Below the pieces are notes generated by a model. The model saw only the letters and a program-made list of their open reading frames with translations, searched no databases and was not told where the DNA came from. A DNA stretch of 14,844 nt from CANHVK01 sp044232905. GTDB taxonomy: Bacteria; Bacteroidota; Bacteroidia; Flavobacteriales_D; Crocinitomicaceae. The DNA is taken from positions 1 to 14,844 of the forward strand of contig JBIIKZ010000058.1 of the NCBI GenBank assembly GCA_044232905.1, written 5' to 3'. Numbering within the stretch: position 1 is the stretch's first letter; each line of letters begins with the position of its first letter. The position numbers and the translations under genes are program-made. Positions 8,108-13,937 of the stretch are shown piece by piece.

Positions 8108-9229
8108 ATGGCAGGTATATACATACATATTCCATTTTGTAAGCAAGCGTGTACGTATTGCGATTTTCATTTCAGTACGACTTTTGAGAAGTATCGAGAT
8201 GCGATGGTAAATGCGATTTGTACGGAATTAATAGCGCGAAAAGAATCTTTAGATAGCCAAGTAATTGATACCATTTATTTTGGTGGAGGAACTCCAAGTT
8301 TATTAATATTTGAAGAATTACGTTCCATACTGGATACGATTCATACATATTTTGAAGTCCATCCGGATGCTGAAGTCACCTTGGAAGCAAATCCGGATGA
8401 TATCGATACGACTAAAGCACAGGCGTGGGTTGAGGCAGGTGTAAATCGTTTGAGTATTGGCTTACAGTCTTTTCACGCAGAATCCTTGGAATGGATGAAT
8501 CGTGCGCATACAGTCGAACAAAGCATAGCGTGTATTTCAATTGCTCAACGGGCTGGGATTCAAAATATTAGTATCGATCTAATCTATGGTTTGCCAAATA
8601 TGACACACGAGGTCTGGAAACAAGAGATTCAAACAGCATTACAATTAGGGGTGCAACACATTTCAGCGTATTGCTTAACCGTTGAACCAAATACGGTACT
8701 TTCTTCGTGGGTGAAAAAAGAGAAAATACAACCAGCAAGTAATGAACTGCAAAATGAACATTTTACGATTTTACAAAATGAATTGTTAACTGCTGGATTT
8801 GAACATTACGAGATTTCAAATTTTGCACTTCCAACGTATATTTCAAAGCATAATTCCAGTTATTGGAAAGGAGCATTTTACTTAGGGGTTGGACCTTCCG
8901 CCCATTCGTACGATGGTAAATATCGTTCTTGGAACGTAGCGAACAACCAACGTTATATCCAAGGAATTGAAAATAATGAACCCGCATTTGATTTTGAGCT
9001 ACTTACTAAAGAGAATCAATTTAACGAGTTACTATTGACAGGACTTCGTGCTAAGTGGGGGGTAAGTTTAGCGCATTTAAAAGCCATTTTACCTTTAGAT
9101 AAATCGTTTTTGCAGCAATTAGAAAGCTTGGAGAAAAAAGGCTGGCTAATTTGCAAAGAAGATATCGTGTATCTTACCAAGGAAGGGAAGTCCTGGGCGG
9201 ATAAAATAGCGCAAGATTTGTTTGTGTAA
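8108..9229 (+). CDS. hemW: HemW-like radical SAM protein (heme chaperone family)
   Basis: A 373-residue cytoplasmic radical SAM protein. The cluster-binding CxxxCxxC is Cys11, Cys15 and Cys18 in FCKQACTYCDFHF, at the very N-terminus as in HemW. YFGGGTPSLL (57-66) is the SAM-binding glycine motif. The HemW signatures KHNSSYW (247-253) and GVGPSAHS (260-267) follow. HemW resembles oxygen-independent coproporphyrinogen III oxidase (HemN), but in studied cases it inserts heme into respiratory proteins rather than performing the oxidase reaction. The single cysteine set without the fourth HemN cysteine supports HemW. The length is normal for the family. The ATG lies 5 nt after the protease stop, so the two genes are probably co-transcribed even though they have no obvious functional link. 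Many older annotations call such genes hemN. Confidence 0.92.
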   Translation: MAGIYIHIPFCKQACTYCDFHFSTTFEKYRDAMVNAICTELIARKESLDSQVIDTIYFGGGTPSLLIFEELRSILDTIHTYFEVHPDAEVTLEANPDDIDTTKAQAWVEAGVNRLSIGLQSFHAESLEWMNRAHTVEQSIACISIAQRAGIQNISIDLIYGLPNMTHEVWKQEIQTALQLGVQHISAYCLTVEPNTVLSSWVKKEKIQPASNELQNEHFTILQNELLTAGFEHYEISNFALPTYISKHNSSYWKGAFYLGVGPSAHSYDGKYRSWNVANNQRYIQGIENNEPAFDFELLTKENQFNELLLTGLRAKWGVSLAHLKAILPLDKSFLQQLESLEKKGWLICKEDIVYLTKEGKSWADKIAQDLFV

Positions 9230-9248
9230 ACCATTAAGTTTTCGTAAA

Positions 9249-9269
9249 TTCAATGTAAAGTTCATTGAA
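9249..9269. repeat. Hairpin downstream of hemW
   Basis: TTCAATG (9249-9255) and CATTGAA (9263-9269) form a perfect 7-bp stem with a 7-nt loop, 20 nt after hemW. On the plus strand it is followed by an A-run rather than a T-run, so termination here is doubtful; it may only protect the mRNA 3' end or be chance. Confidence 0.3.
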
Positions 9270-9363
9270 AAAACAATCGGTGTTAATTGCTTTAGGTATT
9301 GAATTTAAAGCGTTTTATTATTAATTCAATATTAAGTGATTACCATTTTTTGCTATTCACAAT

Positions 9364-9371
9364 TACTTTTG
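9364..9371 (+). promoter_or_regulatory. -7 promoter element for the PIN-PhoH gene
   Basis: TACTTTTG matches the Bacteroidota -7 consensus TAnnTTTG at every fixed position. It would place the transcription start near 9378 and leave a leader of about 60 nt. A TTG at the correct -33 spacing is not evident, which lowers confidence. A palindrome, GTGAAT-GT-ATTCAC (9399-9412), lies in the predicted leader and could be a regulator site. Confidence 0.35.
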
Positions 9372-9439
9372 GATAAAGTAGTTGGGTAACCAGTAAACGT
9401 GAATGTATTCACACATACTTTTAGTAAAAAATTAGTGTC

Positions 9440-10768
9440 ATGGCTAAAAAAACTAAAATTTTCGTTCTCGACACATCGGTGTTGTTGCACGACCATCATT
9501 CCTTGGTGCATTTCAAGAAAAATGATGTTGCAATTCCAATCACGGTATTGGAAGAATTAGACAAATTTAAAGTAGGAAACGAAATTAAAAATTTTGCCGC
9601 GCGAGAGGTAATTCGTTTCATTGACAAAATTGCAGGTAGTGGAAATCTTCAAGATTGGATTAAGTTAGGAGGATCTGATCTCGGTAAGTTTAAAATTGTT
9701 TTAGATTCTACGCCTACATCGATTAATGCAGAATACATCTTTTCCGTAGGTAAAAACGACCATAAAATCATCAATAGTGCATTGGTTTTAAAAGAGTCGG
9801 AACCAACGAAAGAGGTAATTTTAGTAACGAAAGACATTAACCTACGCATCAAAGCAAAAGCTTTAGGTTTAATGTCGGAAGATTACGAAACTGGAAAGGT
9901 AGAATCCGATGTGTTGGATGAAGACGCTTTTATGAACATCGAGAATTTAGATTCTTCCATCATTCAAAGTTTATTTACAAAGGATTCCATTCCTGAAAAT
10001 GGGATTCTAGGAAACAAAAAAACAGCAAATGGATATTATGTGCTTAAAAATGGAAAAACTTCTTCCTTAGCATATTATAACCCTGTAACCGACCATATTG
10101 ATCGTGTAGATAAAAATTATGTCTATGGGATTAAAGCAAAAAATGCCGAACAAGCGTTTGCTTTTCATGCTTTACTCAATAACAATATCAAATTAGTAGC
10201 ACTTCAAGGAGTAGCAGGAACTGGTAAAACCTTATTGGCATTAGCAAGTGCTTTAGAGCAGCATAATCAATACCAACAAATTATCCTTGCACGACCATTG
10301 GTTCCGCTTTCTAACAAAGAAATTGGCTTCCTTCCTGGAGATGCAAATGACAAAATCGCACCCTACATGGAACCTTTGTGGGATAACTTGAAATTCATCA
10401 AATCGCAATTCGGTGAAAACGAGAAAAAACACAAAGCAATTTTGGACATGGAGAAAGAAGGGAAATTGTTGATTACACCGCTTGCGTTTATTCGTGGTAG
10501 AAGTTTATCCAACATTCTGTTTATCATCGATGAAGCACAAAACTTAACGCCACACGAGGTGAAAACGATCATCACGCGTGCCGGAGAAAATACCAAGATT
10601 GTGTTTACTGGCGACCTAAAACAAATTGATACGCCATACCTAGACGAACACAGTTGTGGTTTAGCATACATCATCGATCGCTTACAAAACCAACCGTTGT
10701 TTGCAAATGTCAAACTAGAAAAAGGAGAACGCTCTGAACTAGCGAATTTAGCAAACGATTTGTTGTAG
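9440..10768 (+). CDS. phoH: PIN domain-PhoH ATPase fusion
   Basis: A 442-residue cytoplasmic protein of the PhoH2 type, in which an N-terminal PIN ribonuclease domain is joined to a PhoH ATPase/helicase domain. The PIN domain (about 5-150) has Asp11 in FVLDTSVLLHD, Glu39-Glu40 in TVLEELDKFK, Asp107 in GKNDHKI and Asp132 in VTKDINLRI, the expected acidic metal-binding set. The PhoH domain (about 230-442) has Walker A GVAGTGKT (257-264) and Walker B FIIDEAQN (361-368), plus the family motifs ARPLVPLSNKEIGFLPG and FTGDLKQID. Characterised mycobacterial PhoH2 acts as an ATP-dependent RNA unwinding and cleaving enzyme; a role in RNA processing is inferred here from that. The gene appears monocistronic, with its own upstream -7 element and a hairpin terminator 20 nt after the stop codon. 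Nothing suggests truncation. Confidence 0.93.
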   Translation: MAKKTKIFVLDTSVLLHDHHSLVHFKKNDVAIPITVLEELDKFKVGNEIKNFAAREVIRFIDKIAGSGNLQDWIKLGGSDLGKFKIVLDSTPTSINAEYIFSVGKNDHKIINSALVLKESEPTKEVILVTKDINLRIKAKALGLMSEDYETGKVESDVLDEDAFMNIENLDSSIIQSLFTKDSIPENGILGNKKTANGYYVLKNGKTSSLAYYNPVTDHIDRVDKNYVYGIKAKNAEQAFAFHALLNNNIKLVALQGVAGTGKTLLALASALEQHNQYQQIILARPLVPLSNKEIGFLPGDANDKIAPYMEPLWDNLKFIKSQFGENEKKHKAILDMEKEGKLLITPLAFIRGRSLSNILFIIDEAQNLTPHEVKTIITRAGENTKIVFTGDLKQIDTPYLDEHSCGLAYIIDRLQNQPLFANVKLEKGERSELANLANDLL

Positions 10769-10787
10769 GATAATTAATTGAGAATGG

Positions 10788-10822
10788 AAATCCCTGTGGT
10801 GAAAACTGCAGGGATTTTTTGT
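10788..10822 (+). terminator. Rho-independent terminator after the PIN-PhoH gene
   Basis: AAATCCCTG (10788-10796) pairs perfectly with CAGGGATTT (10809-10817) around a 12-nt loop, and a T-rich run continues to about 10822 (TTTTTTGTTTT). It starts 19 nt after the phoH stop. The same hairpin lies just beyond the convergent gene ending at 10831, but the T-run on that side is poor, so it mainly serves the plus strand. Confidence 0.85.
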
Positions 10823-10830
10823 TTTGGTAT

Positions 10831-11268
10831 TTATTTCTTCTCTGCCAATTCTTTCAATTTCTGATTCATTGCATGAAAACCTGCAACGGTATTATTATCT
10901 AACATTTTGTTAAAAAGTGGCACTAGGATTCCAGTAAATTTTTCACCTTGAATAAATGTAGTAGTGTCATTTCCATTATCCATCAATTCAAAGCAATGTT
11001 CACCATCAAAAAGTCCAGGGAAAAACAAGTTTCCAATCCAACGAAATTCCTTGTTTTTTTCAAAAACGAGTACTTTCGGAGTAAAGGTCATGCCTTTTGC
11101 CTTTGGAGGTTCAATTCGTGCTTTAATTCTGCATCCAACTTCTACCTCACCAGTGATAGATTTAATGAATGGATTCCAATGTGGATAGTCTTCAAATTTG
11201 GTTAAAATAGACCAAATTACTTCAGGCGTAGCATGAATTAAGATTTCTGTTTTTAGTTCTTTAGCCAT
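10831..11268 (-). CDS. SRPBCC (START-like/polyketide cyclase) domain protein
   Basis: A 145-residue protein that is essentially one SRPBCC (helix-grip) domain. The start TEILIHATPEVIWSILTKFE and DYPHWNPFIKSITGEVEVGC is the classic PF10604-type N-terminal pattern (strand, Pro-x-x-Val-Trp, then DYpxWNPF). The strand-rich middle and the C-terminal helix (AGFHAMNQKLKELAEK) complete the fold. The family binds hydrophobic ligands in an internal pocket; the ligand and role cannot be told from sequence. No signal peptide or membrane segment is present, so it is probably cytoplasmic. It is the last of three minus-strand genes, 53 nt after the 7-TM protein gene, and converges on the PIN-PhoH gene. Confidence 0.85.
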   Translation of the reverse strand: MAKELKTEILIHATPEVIWSILTKFEDYPHWNPFIKSITGEVEVGCRIKARIEPPKAKGMTFTPKVLVFEKNKEFRWIGNLFFPGLFDGEHCFELMDNGNDTTTFIQGEKFTGILVPLFNKMLDNNTVAGFHAMNQKLKELAEKK

Positions 11269-11321
11269 GGTATTATTTTTTTTGTGTTGCGTATTCGGGG
11301 ATAACTGCTGTTGTAATTAAT

Positions 11322-12113
11322 TTACTTTGCGATTTCTTCATTATTAGAAGTTGTTTTTAATAATGGCTTTCCTTGGATTGCTTGAACCAACGTTGCTACA
11401 GCTAAAAGCCCATATAAAATAGAAAGACCAATGGTCCATTTGTTGCTTTTTAATAGATAATACGAAAGTATTGGCAAAACTTGTAAGGCATGCATTCCTA
11501 TAAAATGCGCTACCCGTAAATCTCCGACGGTCTTACTCCAGCCAACAATGAACCAATTAGAATTTTCGTTTAATGCGCCTACACTGTGATTTAATCGAGA
11601 GCCCATAGCAAAACCTTCCAAGGCAAATACAACAAAAAAGATAATTCCAAATCGAATAGCCCATACATAATAACTAGGCAATTCAGGGAAGTCGGTTTTA
11701 AAAAAAAGGATACCAACATAGGCGGTGTACAAAGTAACTGCGGTGGCAGCTAAAGCCATCATAGAATATAAAAGAGAATAAATAGGTGTACTTAAATTAT
11801 AATGAGACAGTTGTCCTTTGCTAGCTTGTAGCGCAATATAAAATATTTCAAAACCAAGTAAGAGTATGACTGTCCAATTAAATAATTTCAAGTTGAAATT
11901 CGGTAAATAGTGACAATACCACCCCATAGCCCAAGCAAATAATACGGTTGAAAAAGCGAATTTAAAAGGTTTATACCAAGCGTTTACACCATAGACTTGA
12001 GTTGTTGTAAATTTAGTTAGTAGTATAAATACTATTGAAAATAACAGACATAGTAGTCCAAAGTAAAACAGTGGTTCATTTCGGAATTTAAGTTGTAGGA
12101 TAAAGTCTTTCAT
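11322..12113 (-). CDS. Conserved-looking 7-TM membrane protein, function unknown
   Basis: 263 residues with about seven hydrophobic segments near 16-33, 50-67, 77-97, 109-136, 147-170, 197-218 and 225-246. The loop between segments 5 and 6 carries polar, probably conserved residues (ALEGFAMGSRLNHSVG, then GWSKTVGDLRVAHFIGMHALQVLP), including two histidines (in RVAHF and GMHAL) that might bind a metal or heme. No known motif was recognised, it lacks the rhodopsin lysine, and it should not be confused with the rhodopsin gene nearby. The start codon overlaps the stop of the acetyltransferase gene upstream (ATGA), implying translational coupling. An SRPBCC gene follows in the same direction. It is probably an integral inner-membrane protein; I do not assign a function. 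Confidence 0.8.
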   Translation of the reverse strand: MKDFILQLKFRNEPLFYFGLLCLLFSIVFILLTKFTTTQVYGVNAWYKPFKFAFSTVLFAWAMGWYCHYLPNFNLKLFNWTVILLLGFEIFYIALQASKGQLSHYNLSTPIYSLLYSMMALAATAVTLYTAYVGILFFKTDFPELPSYYVWAIRFGIIFFVVFALEGFAMGSRLNHSVGALNENSNWFIVGWSKTVGDLRVAHFIGMHALQVLPILSYYLLKSNKWTIGLSILYGLLAVATLVQAIQGKPLLKTTSNNEEIAK

Positions 12114-12580
12114 TCTATTTTTCTTTTTCTTCGCATGACATAATGGTCTAAATTTTCGCCGAAACCATGTTTAATTTTCTTTTCGGTCCAAAAGTTAAAT
12201 TTGTTAAATGTATTTTCTAAAAGTTGTGTTGTATTAATAACTATATCATAATCCAAGTTTTCATTTTCAATATTTGTAAGCAGATGATTGAAAAAATACG
12301 TCGCAATAGGCATTAAATTTCCATGACCGATTGAATATCGTTTGAACATCACCCAAGCAATGCCAAAAACTTTTTCTGTATGTTTTGTGTAGTGTCCACC
12401 ACATCCAATAACTTGATTGTTTAACACCAAAACTTTAAAATTTTTATCTGCATACTTATCTAAATAGTCAATCAAGTCTGGCAAATCATTTTTGTCAAAA
12501 TATTTTGGACAATTTGATTTGAATACATCTATGAGTATTTGTTTGTCAGATGGTTTGTAAGTTTTAATTGCTGTTGTCAT
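12110..12580 (-). CDS. GNAT family N-acetyltransferase-like protein
   Basis: 156 residues from the ATG at 12580. A GTG four codons upstream (12592) is also in frame, but the ATG is preferred because a -7-like TATATTTC (12604-12611, minus strand) would start transcription near 12597. The N-terminus TAIKTYKPSDKQILIDVFKS is the usual GNAT entry (beta1-alpha1). KVLVLNNQVIGCGGHY (49-64) resembles the beta2-beta3 hairpin, and WVMFKRYSIGHGNLM (76-90) the acetyl-CoA-binding beta4/motif A, with a slightly degenerate GxG. The C-terminal NTTQLLENTFNKFNFWTEKK has the family's 'a..fyek.GF' character. The acceptor substrate is unknown. It overlaps the 7-TM gene by 4 nt and heads a three-gene minus-strand set. 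Confidence 0.75.
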   Translation of the reverse strand: MTTAIKTYKPSDKQILIDVFKSNCPKYFDKNDLPDLIDYLDKYADKNFKVLVLNNQVIGCGGHYTKHTEKVFGIAWVMFKRYSIGHGNLMPIATYFFNHLLTNIENENLDYDIVINTTQLLENTFNKFNFWTEKKIKHGFGENLDHYVMRRKRKIE

Positions 12581-12592
12581 ATAAATTGACAC

Positions 12593-12720
12593 ATAATTTT
12601 ATAGAAATATAATAAGTTGTCACCAAATTTAAATAAATGTAAATTTATGATGTAATTATTCAGTCGGTATATTTACAAAATAATTAATTTCTGAGAAGTT
12701 AATTCTTGCGCTTATTTATT
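12593..12720. other. A+T-rich gap upstream of the acetyltransferase gene
   Basis: Apart from the -7-like TATATTTC at 12604-12611 (minus strand), I see no gene, RNA or strong repeat. A weak continuation of Fic-like coding (NFSEINYF around 12670-12700, minus strand) is possible, but too short to claim. Confidence 0.5.
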
Positions 12721-13052
12721 TTTTCAAAAAAATCAAATCTCAATTCAATAATTCCGATAACATTCGGTAAGTGTTTTTTCAATCTTTATAAATCTTTATT
12801 ATTTTGACTTTACCCACCCTTACGTAAAAATCATGAAATAAATAATGGTGTATGGTAAGTAAAGAATTCGAATCTTTAATCTTGATAGAGATTTTCATGA
12901 AGTTCCTCAACTTTCTTGGAAAATTTTAAACTTTAACAAACAAGTAATAATTGTTCTACTTCTATATTTGCTAAATTATGAAGTACACTATTGTTGTTTG
13001 TATATCTAAATTTAGGATCTAAATACGCATAATTATTACCCAGAGATAGCAT
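12721..13052 (-). pseudogene. Decayed Fic toxin (class I Fic/cell filamentation-like), N-terminal part only
   Basis: An ATG at 13052 opens a frame with the typical N-terminus of stand-alone Fic proteins: MLSLGNNYAYLDPKFRYTNN, continuing VLHNLANIEVEQLL. It hits an in-frame TAA at 12933-12935 (codon 40) where homologues usually have a charged residue, resumes in the same frame as LKFSKKVEELHEN, then needs a frameshift near 12895. The next frame (12898-12779) reads ISIKIKDSNSLLTIHHYLF followed by HDFYVRVGKVK, matching the familiar Fic pattern 'pI.ikd..sLl.IH.yLFqDiY.WaGk.R'. A TGA at 12779-12781 follows, then fragments with a further stop. The catalytic HPFx(D/E)GNGR is not found in any frame down to 12593. 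The gene is therefore broken and cut short. It overlaps the antitoxin remnant by 17 nt, the normal class I arrangement. Recognition is from memory of the family pattern. Confidence 0.75.
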
Positions 13053-13206
13053 AAATCTTTTTCAGGAATTCTGTTTCGGAAATATTATTATATTTCAAAT
13101 CTACATATTATTGTATGGATTCATTGGTTGTAACATACCCCTCGAACATATCTGTACAAATAGCACTAGAAGAACTTTACAATGTTTTTAAGTCGGAAAA
13201 TTGCAT
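13036..13206 (-). pseudogene. Decayed class I Fic antitoxin (VbhA-like)
   Basis: The minus-strand frame from ATG 13206 to TAA 13036 would encode 56 residues, but contains stops at codon 10 (13177-13179) and codon 33. Read through, it has the shape of a class I Fic antitoxin: SSSSAICTDMFEGYVTTNES contains TDMFEG, which fits the inhibitory helix motif (S/T)xxxE(G/N), whose Glu blocks ATP positioning in the Fic active site. Next comes a short helical part, YVDLKYNNISETEFLKKIYA, like the 'Y..g.is..e....i...y' C-terminus of VbhA-type antitoxins. The frame ends 17 nt inside the Fic toxin remnant downstream. A short plus-strand frame over the same bases (13115-13240) is best seen as its antisense shadow. 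It is interpreted as the dead antitoxin of a lost toxin-antitoxin pair; the family call rests on motif and context. Confidence 0.6.
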
Positions 13207-13360
13207 GCCAATAATTGATAGCTTTTCGCGGTCTATGTAGATGGATGTATACATATTTAACTAATTAATAATTATTATAATTCGTAATAACTATAAAAAG
13301 TAAATAGATTTAGAAAAACAATTTTTGCTAAAATTATAAAATTCAGCTATTTTGTTTAGT
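13207..13360. other. A+T-rich spacer between Fic remnant and small membrane genes
   Basis: Very A+T-rich, with no coding pattern in either direction. The only structure seen is a weak hairpin at 13327-13347 near the end of the minus-strand micro-operon. Confidence 0.5.
13327..13347 (-). terminator. Weak terminator-like hairpin after the small membrane genes
   Basis: On the minus strand GCTGAA pairs with TTTAGC (one G-U pair) around a 9-nt A+T loop, 13 nt after the stop of the 31-codon gene. It is followed by AAAAATTGTTTTTC, with the T-run displaced by several bases. The stem is only 6 bp, so this is tentative. Confidence 0.3.
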
Positions 13361-13456
13361 TTATTGGTTATTATTTGATTTTTTAATAGCTATAGCAAAA
13401 GCTACACCAAAAATCAAGGTAATAAGTGCAGCGAAATATGGTATAATTTCAGTCAT
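13361..13456 (-). CDS. 31-residue single-span membrane peptide
   Basis: A short frame easily missed by length cut-offs: ATG at 13456, TAA at 13361-13363. It encodes MTEIIPYFAALITLIFGVAF, then AIAIKKSNNNQ, a polar N-terminus, one hydrophobic helix (about 5-24) and a basic, Asn-rich tail. Its start codon overlaps the last codons of the 61-residue gene by 8 nt (13449-13456), which suggests translational coupling. The composition is that of a real membrane peptide rather than random A+T-rich sequence, and the two Lys after the helix fit cytoplasmic placement of the C-terminus. No family was recognised. It resembles small accessory subunits of respiratory or transport complexes only in general form, and no function is assigned. 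Confidence 0.65.
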   Translation of the reverse strand: MTEIIPYFAALITLIFGVAFAIAIKKSNNNQ

Positions 13457-13634
13457 TTTTCGAATTGTTAATTAATTTTAAATAAATACCAAATGCTAAT
13501 ATGGAAGGAACCCAAATACCCATAAAAGTAGCCTCTGCTTTAAATCCCTTGAAATACAAAGTTTCAGAAAAGATTAATGATAATAAAGCAGCAATAAATA
13601 AAAGTTTGTCGGTTGTGGTGAATTTTTTTAACAT
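13449..13634 (-). CDS. 61-residue two-span small membrane protein
   Basis: A short protein with a basic N-terminus (MLKKFTTTDK), a first hydrophobic helix LLFIAALLSLIFSETLYF (11-28), a short loop FKGFKAEATF and a second helix MGIWVPSILAFGIYLKLI (38-55), ending NNSKND. The WVPSILAFG stretch looks like the most constrained part. The ATG at 13634 is preceded by a good Bacteroidota promoter match and its stop overlaps the next gene's start. I recall similar small proteins in other flavobacteria, but not a named family, so the function is unknown. It lies 303 nt downstream of the rhodopsin gene on the same strand, behind the rhodopsin terminator, and is probably a separate transcript. Confidence 0.75.
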   Translation of the reverse strand: MLKKFTTTDKLLFIAALLSLIFSETLYFKGFKAEATFMGIWVPSILAFGIYLKLINNSKND

Positions 13635-13660
13635 GTCTTTTTTTTAAAATTGTTATATAG

Positions 13661-13692
13661 TAAATATAGTTCTTTTTAGGTGTAATGAACAA
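13661..13692 (-). promoter_or_regulatory. Promoter of the small membrane protein micro-operon
   Basis: On the minus strand, TTG (13690-13692) is followed after 21 nt by TATATTTA (13661-13668), one base off the -7 consensus TAnnTTTG and within the usual 17-23 nt spacing. The -7 box ends 26 nt before the ATG at 13634. Confidence 0.5.
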
Positions 13693-13819
13693 AAAGTAGA
13701 CTATATTTTTTTATGATTTTTAATACTATATTTTCCTATTTTCCTATAATGTTTTAACTCCGTTTGAATTGTATTCTTGAAATAATTTTTTAATTATTTA
13801 CACTACAATTTACAAGATC

Positions 13820-13848
13820 TCACCTCAATAATTCCAAGAATATTTAAC
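13820..13848. repeat. Imperfect 29-bp direct repeat, copy B (copy A at 12736-12764)
   Basis: Copy B begins GATCTCACCTCAATAATTCC and copy A begins AATCTCAATTCAATAATTCC. By eye about 23 of 29 positions agree, including an exact TCAATAATTCC core. The copies lie in the same orientation about 1.08 kb apart and bracket the small membrane genes and most of the Fic remnant. Copy A lies inside the decayed Fic toxin, close to where recognisable homology ends. In such A+T-rich DNA chance similarity is a serious alternative. Confidence 0.35.
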
Positions 13849-13892
13849 ATGTTTATTCTTAAAGTTGGGATGCGTTAGAAAAACGTAAAATA

Positions 13893-13928
13893 CCGATAAC
13901 TATCTACAAATAAGCGGATAGTTATCGG
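13893..13928 (-). terminator. Rho-independent terminator after the rhodopsin gene
   Basis: A perfect 12-bp inverted repeat, CCGATAACTATC (13893-13904) and GATAGTTATCGG (13917-13928), with a 12-nt loop, starts 9 nt after the rhodopsin stop codon. On the minus strand it is followed by the T-rich TATTTTACGTTTTTC. It separates the rhodopsin transcript from the small membrane genes downstream. Confidence 0.85.
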
Positions 13929-13937
13929 ATAAATTAA

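Noticed and set aside
9248..9335. Two AATTCAAT-containing segments downstream of hemW as a repeat array
   Set aside because: Only two short, diverging copies occur in A+T-rich sequence; this does not rise above chance.
11322..12113. 7-TM protein as a second rhodopsin
   Set aside because: There is no retinal-binding lysine in the last helix and no acceptor/donor motif; only the number of membrane segments agrees.
12754..12767. Small inverted repeat CCGATAACATTCGG followed by a T-run on the plus strand, like a terminator
   Set aside because: The stem is only 4 bp, there is no plus-strand gene before it, and the bases are explained as part of the Fic remnant.
13115..13240. A plus-strand 41-codon frame with protein-like composition
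   Set aside because: It lies exactly antisense to the decayed Fic antitoxin frame, has no homology I recognise and no promoter match; the minus-strand reading explains the sequence better.
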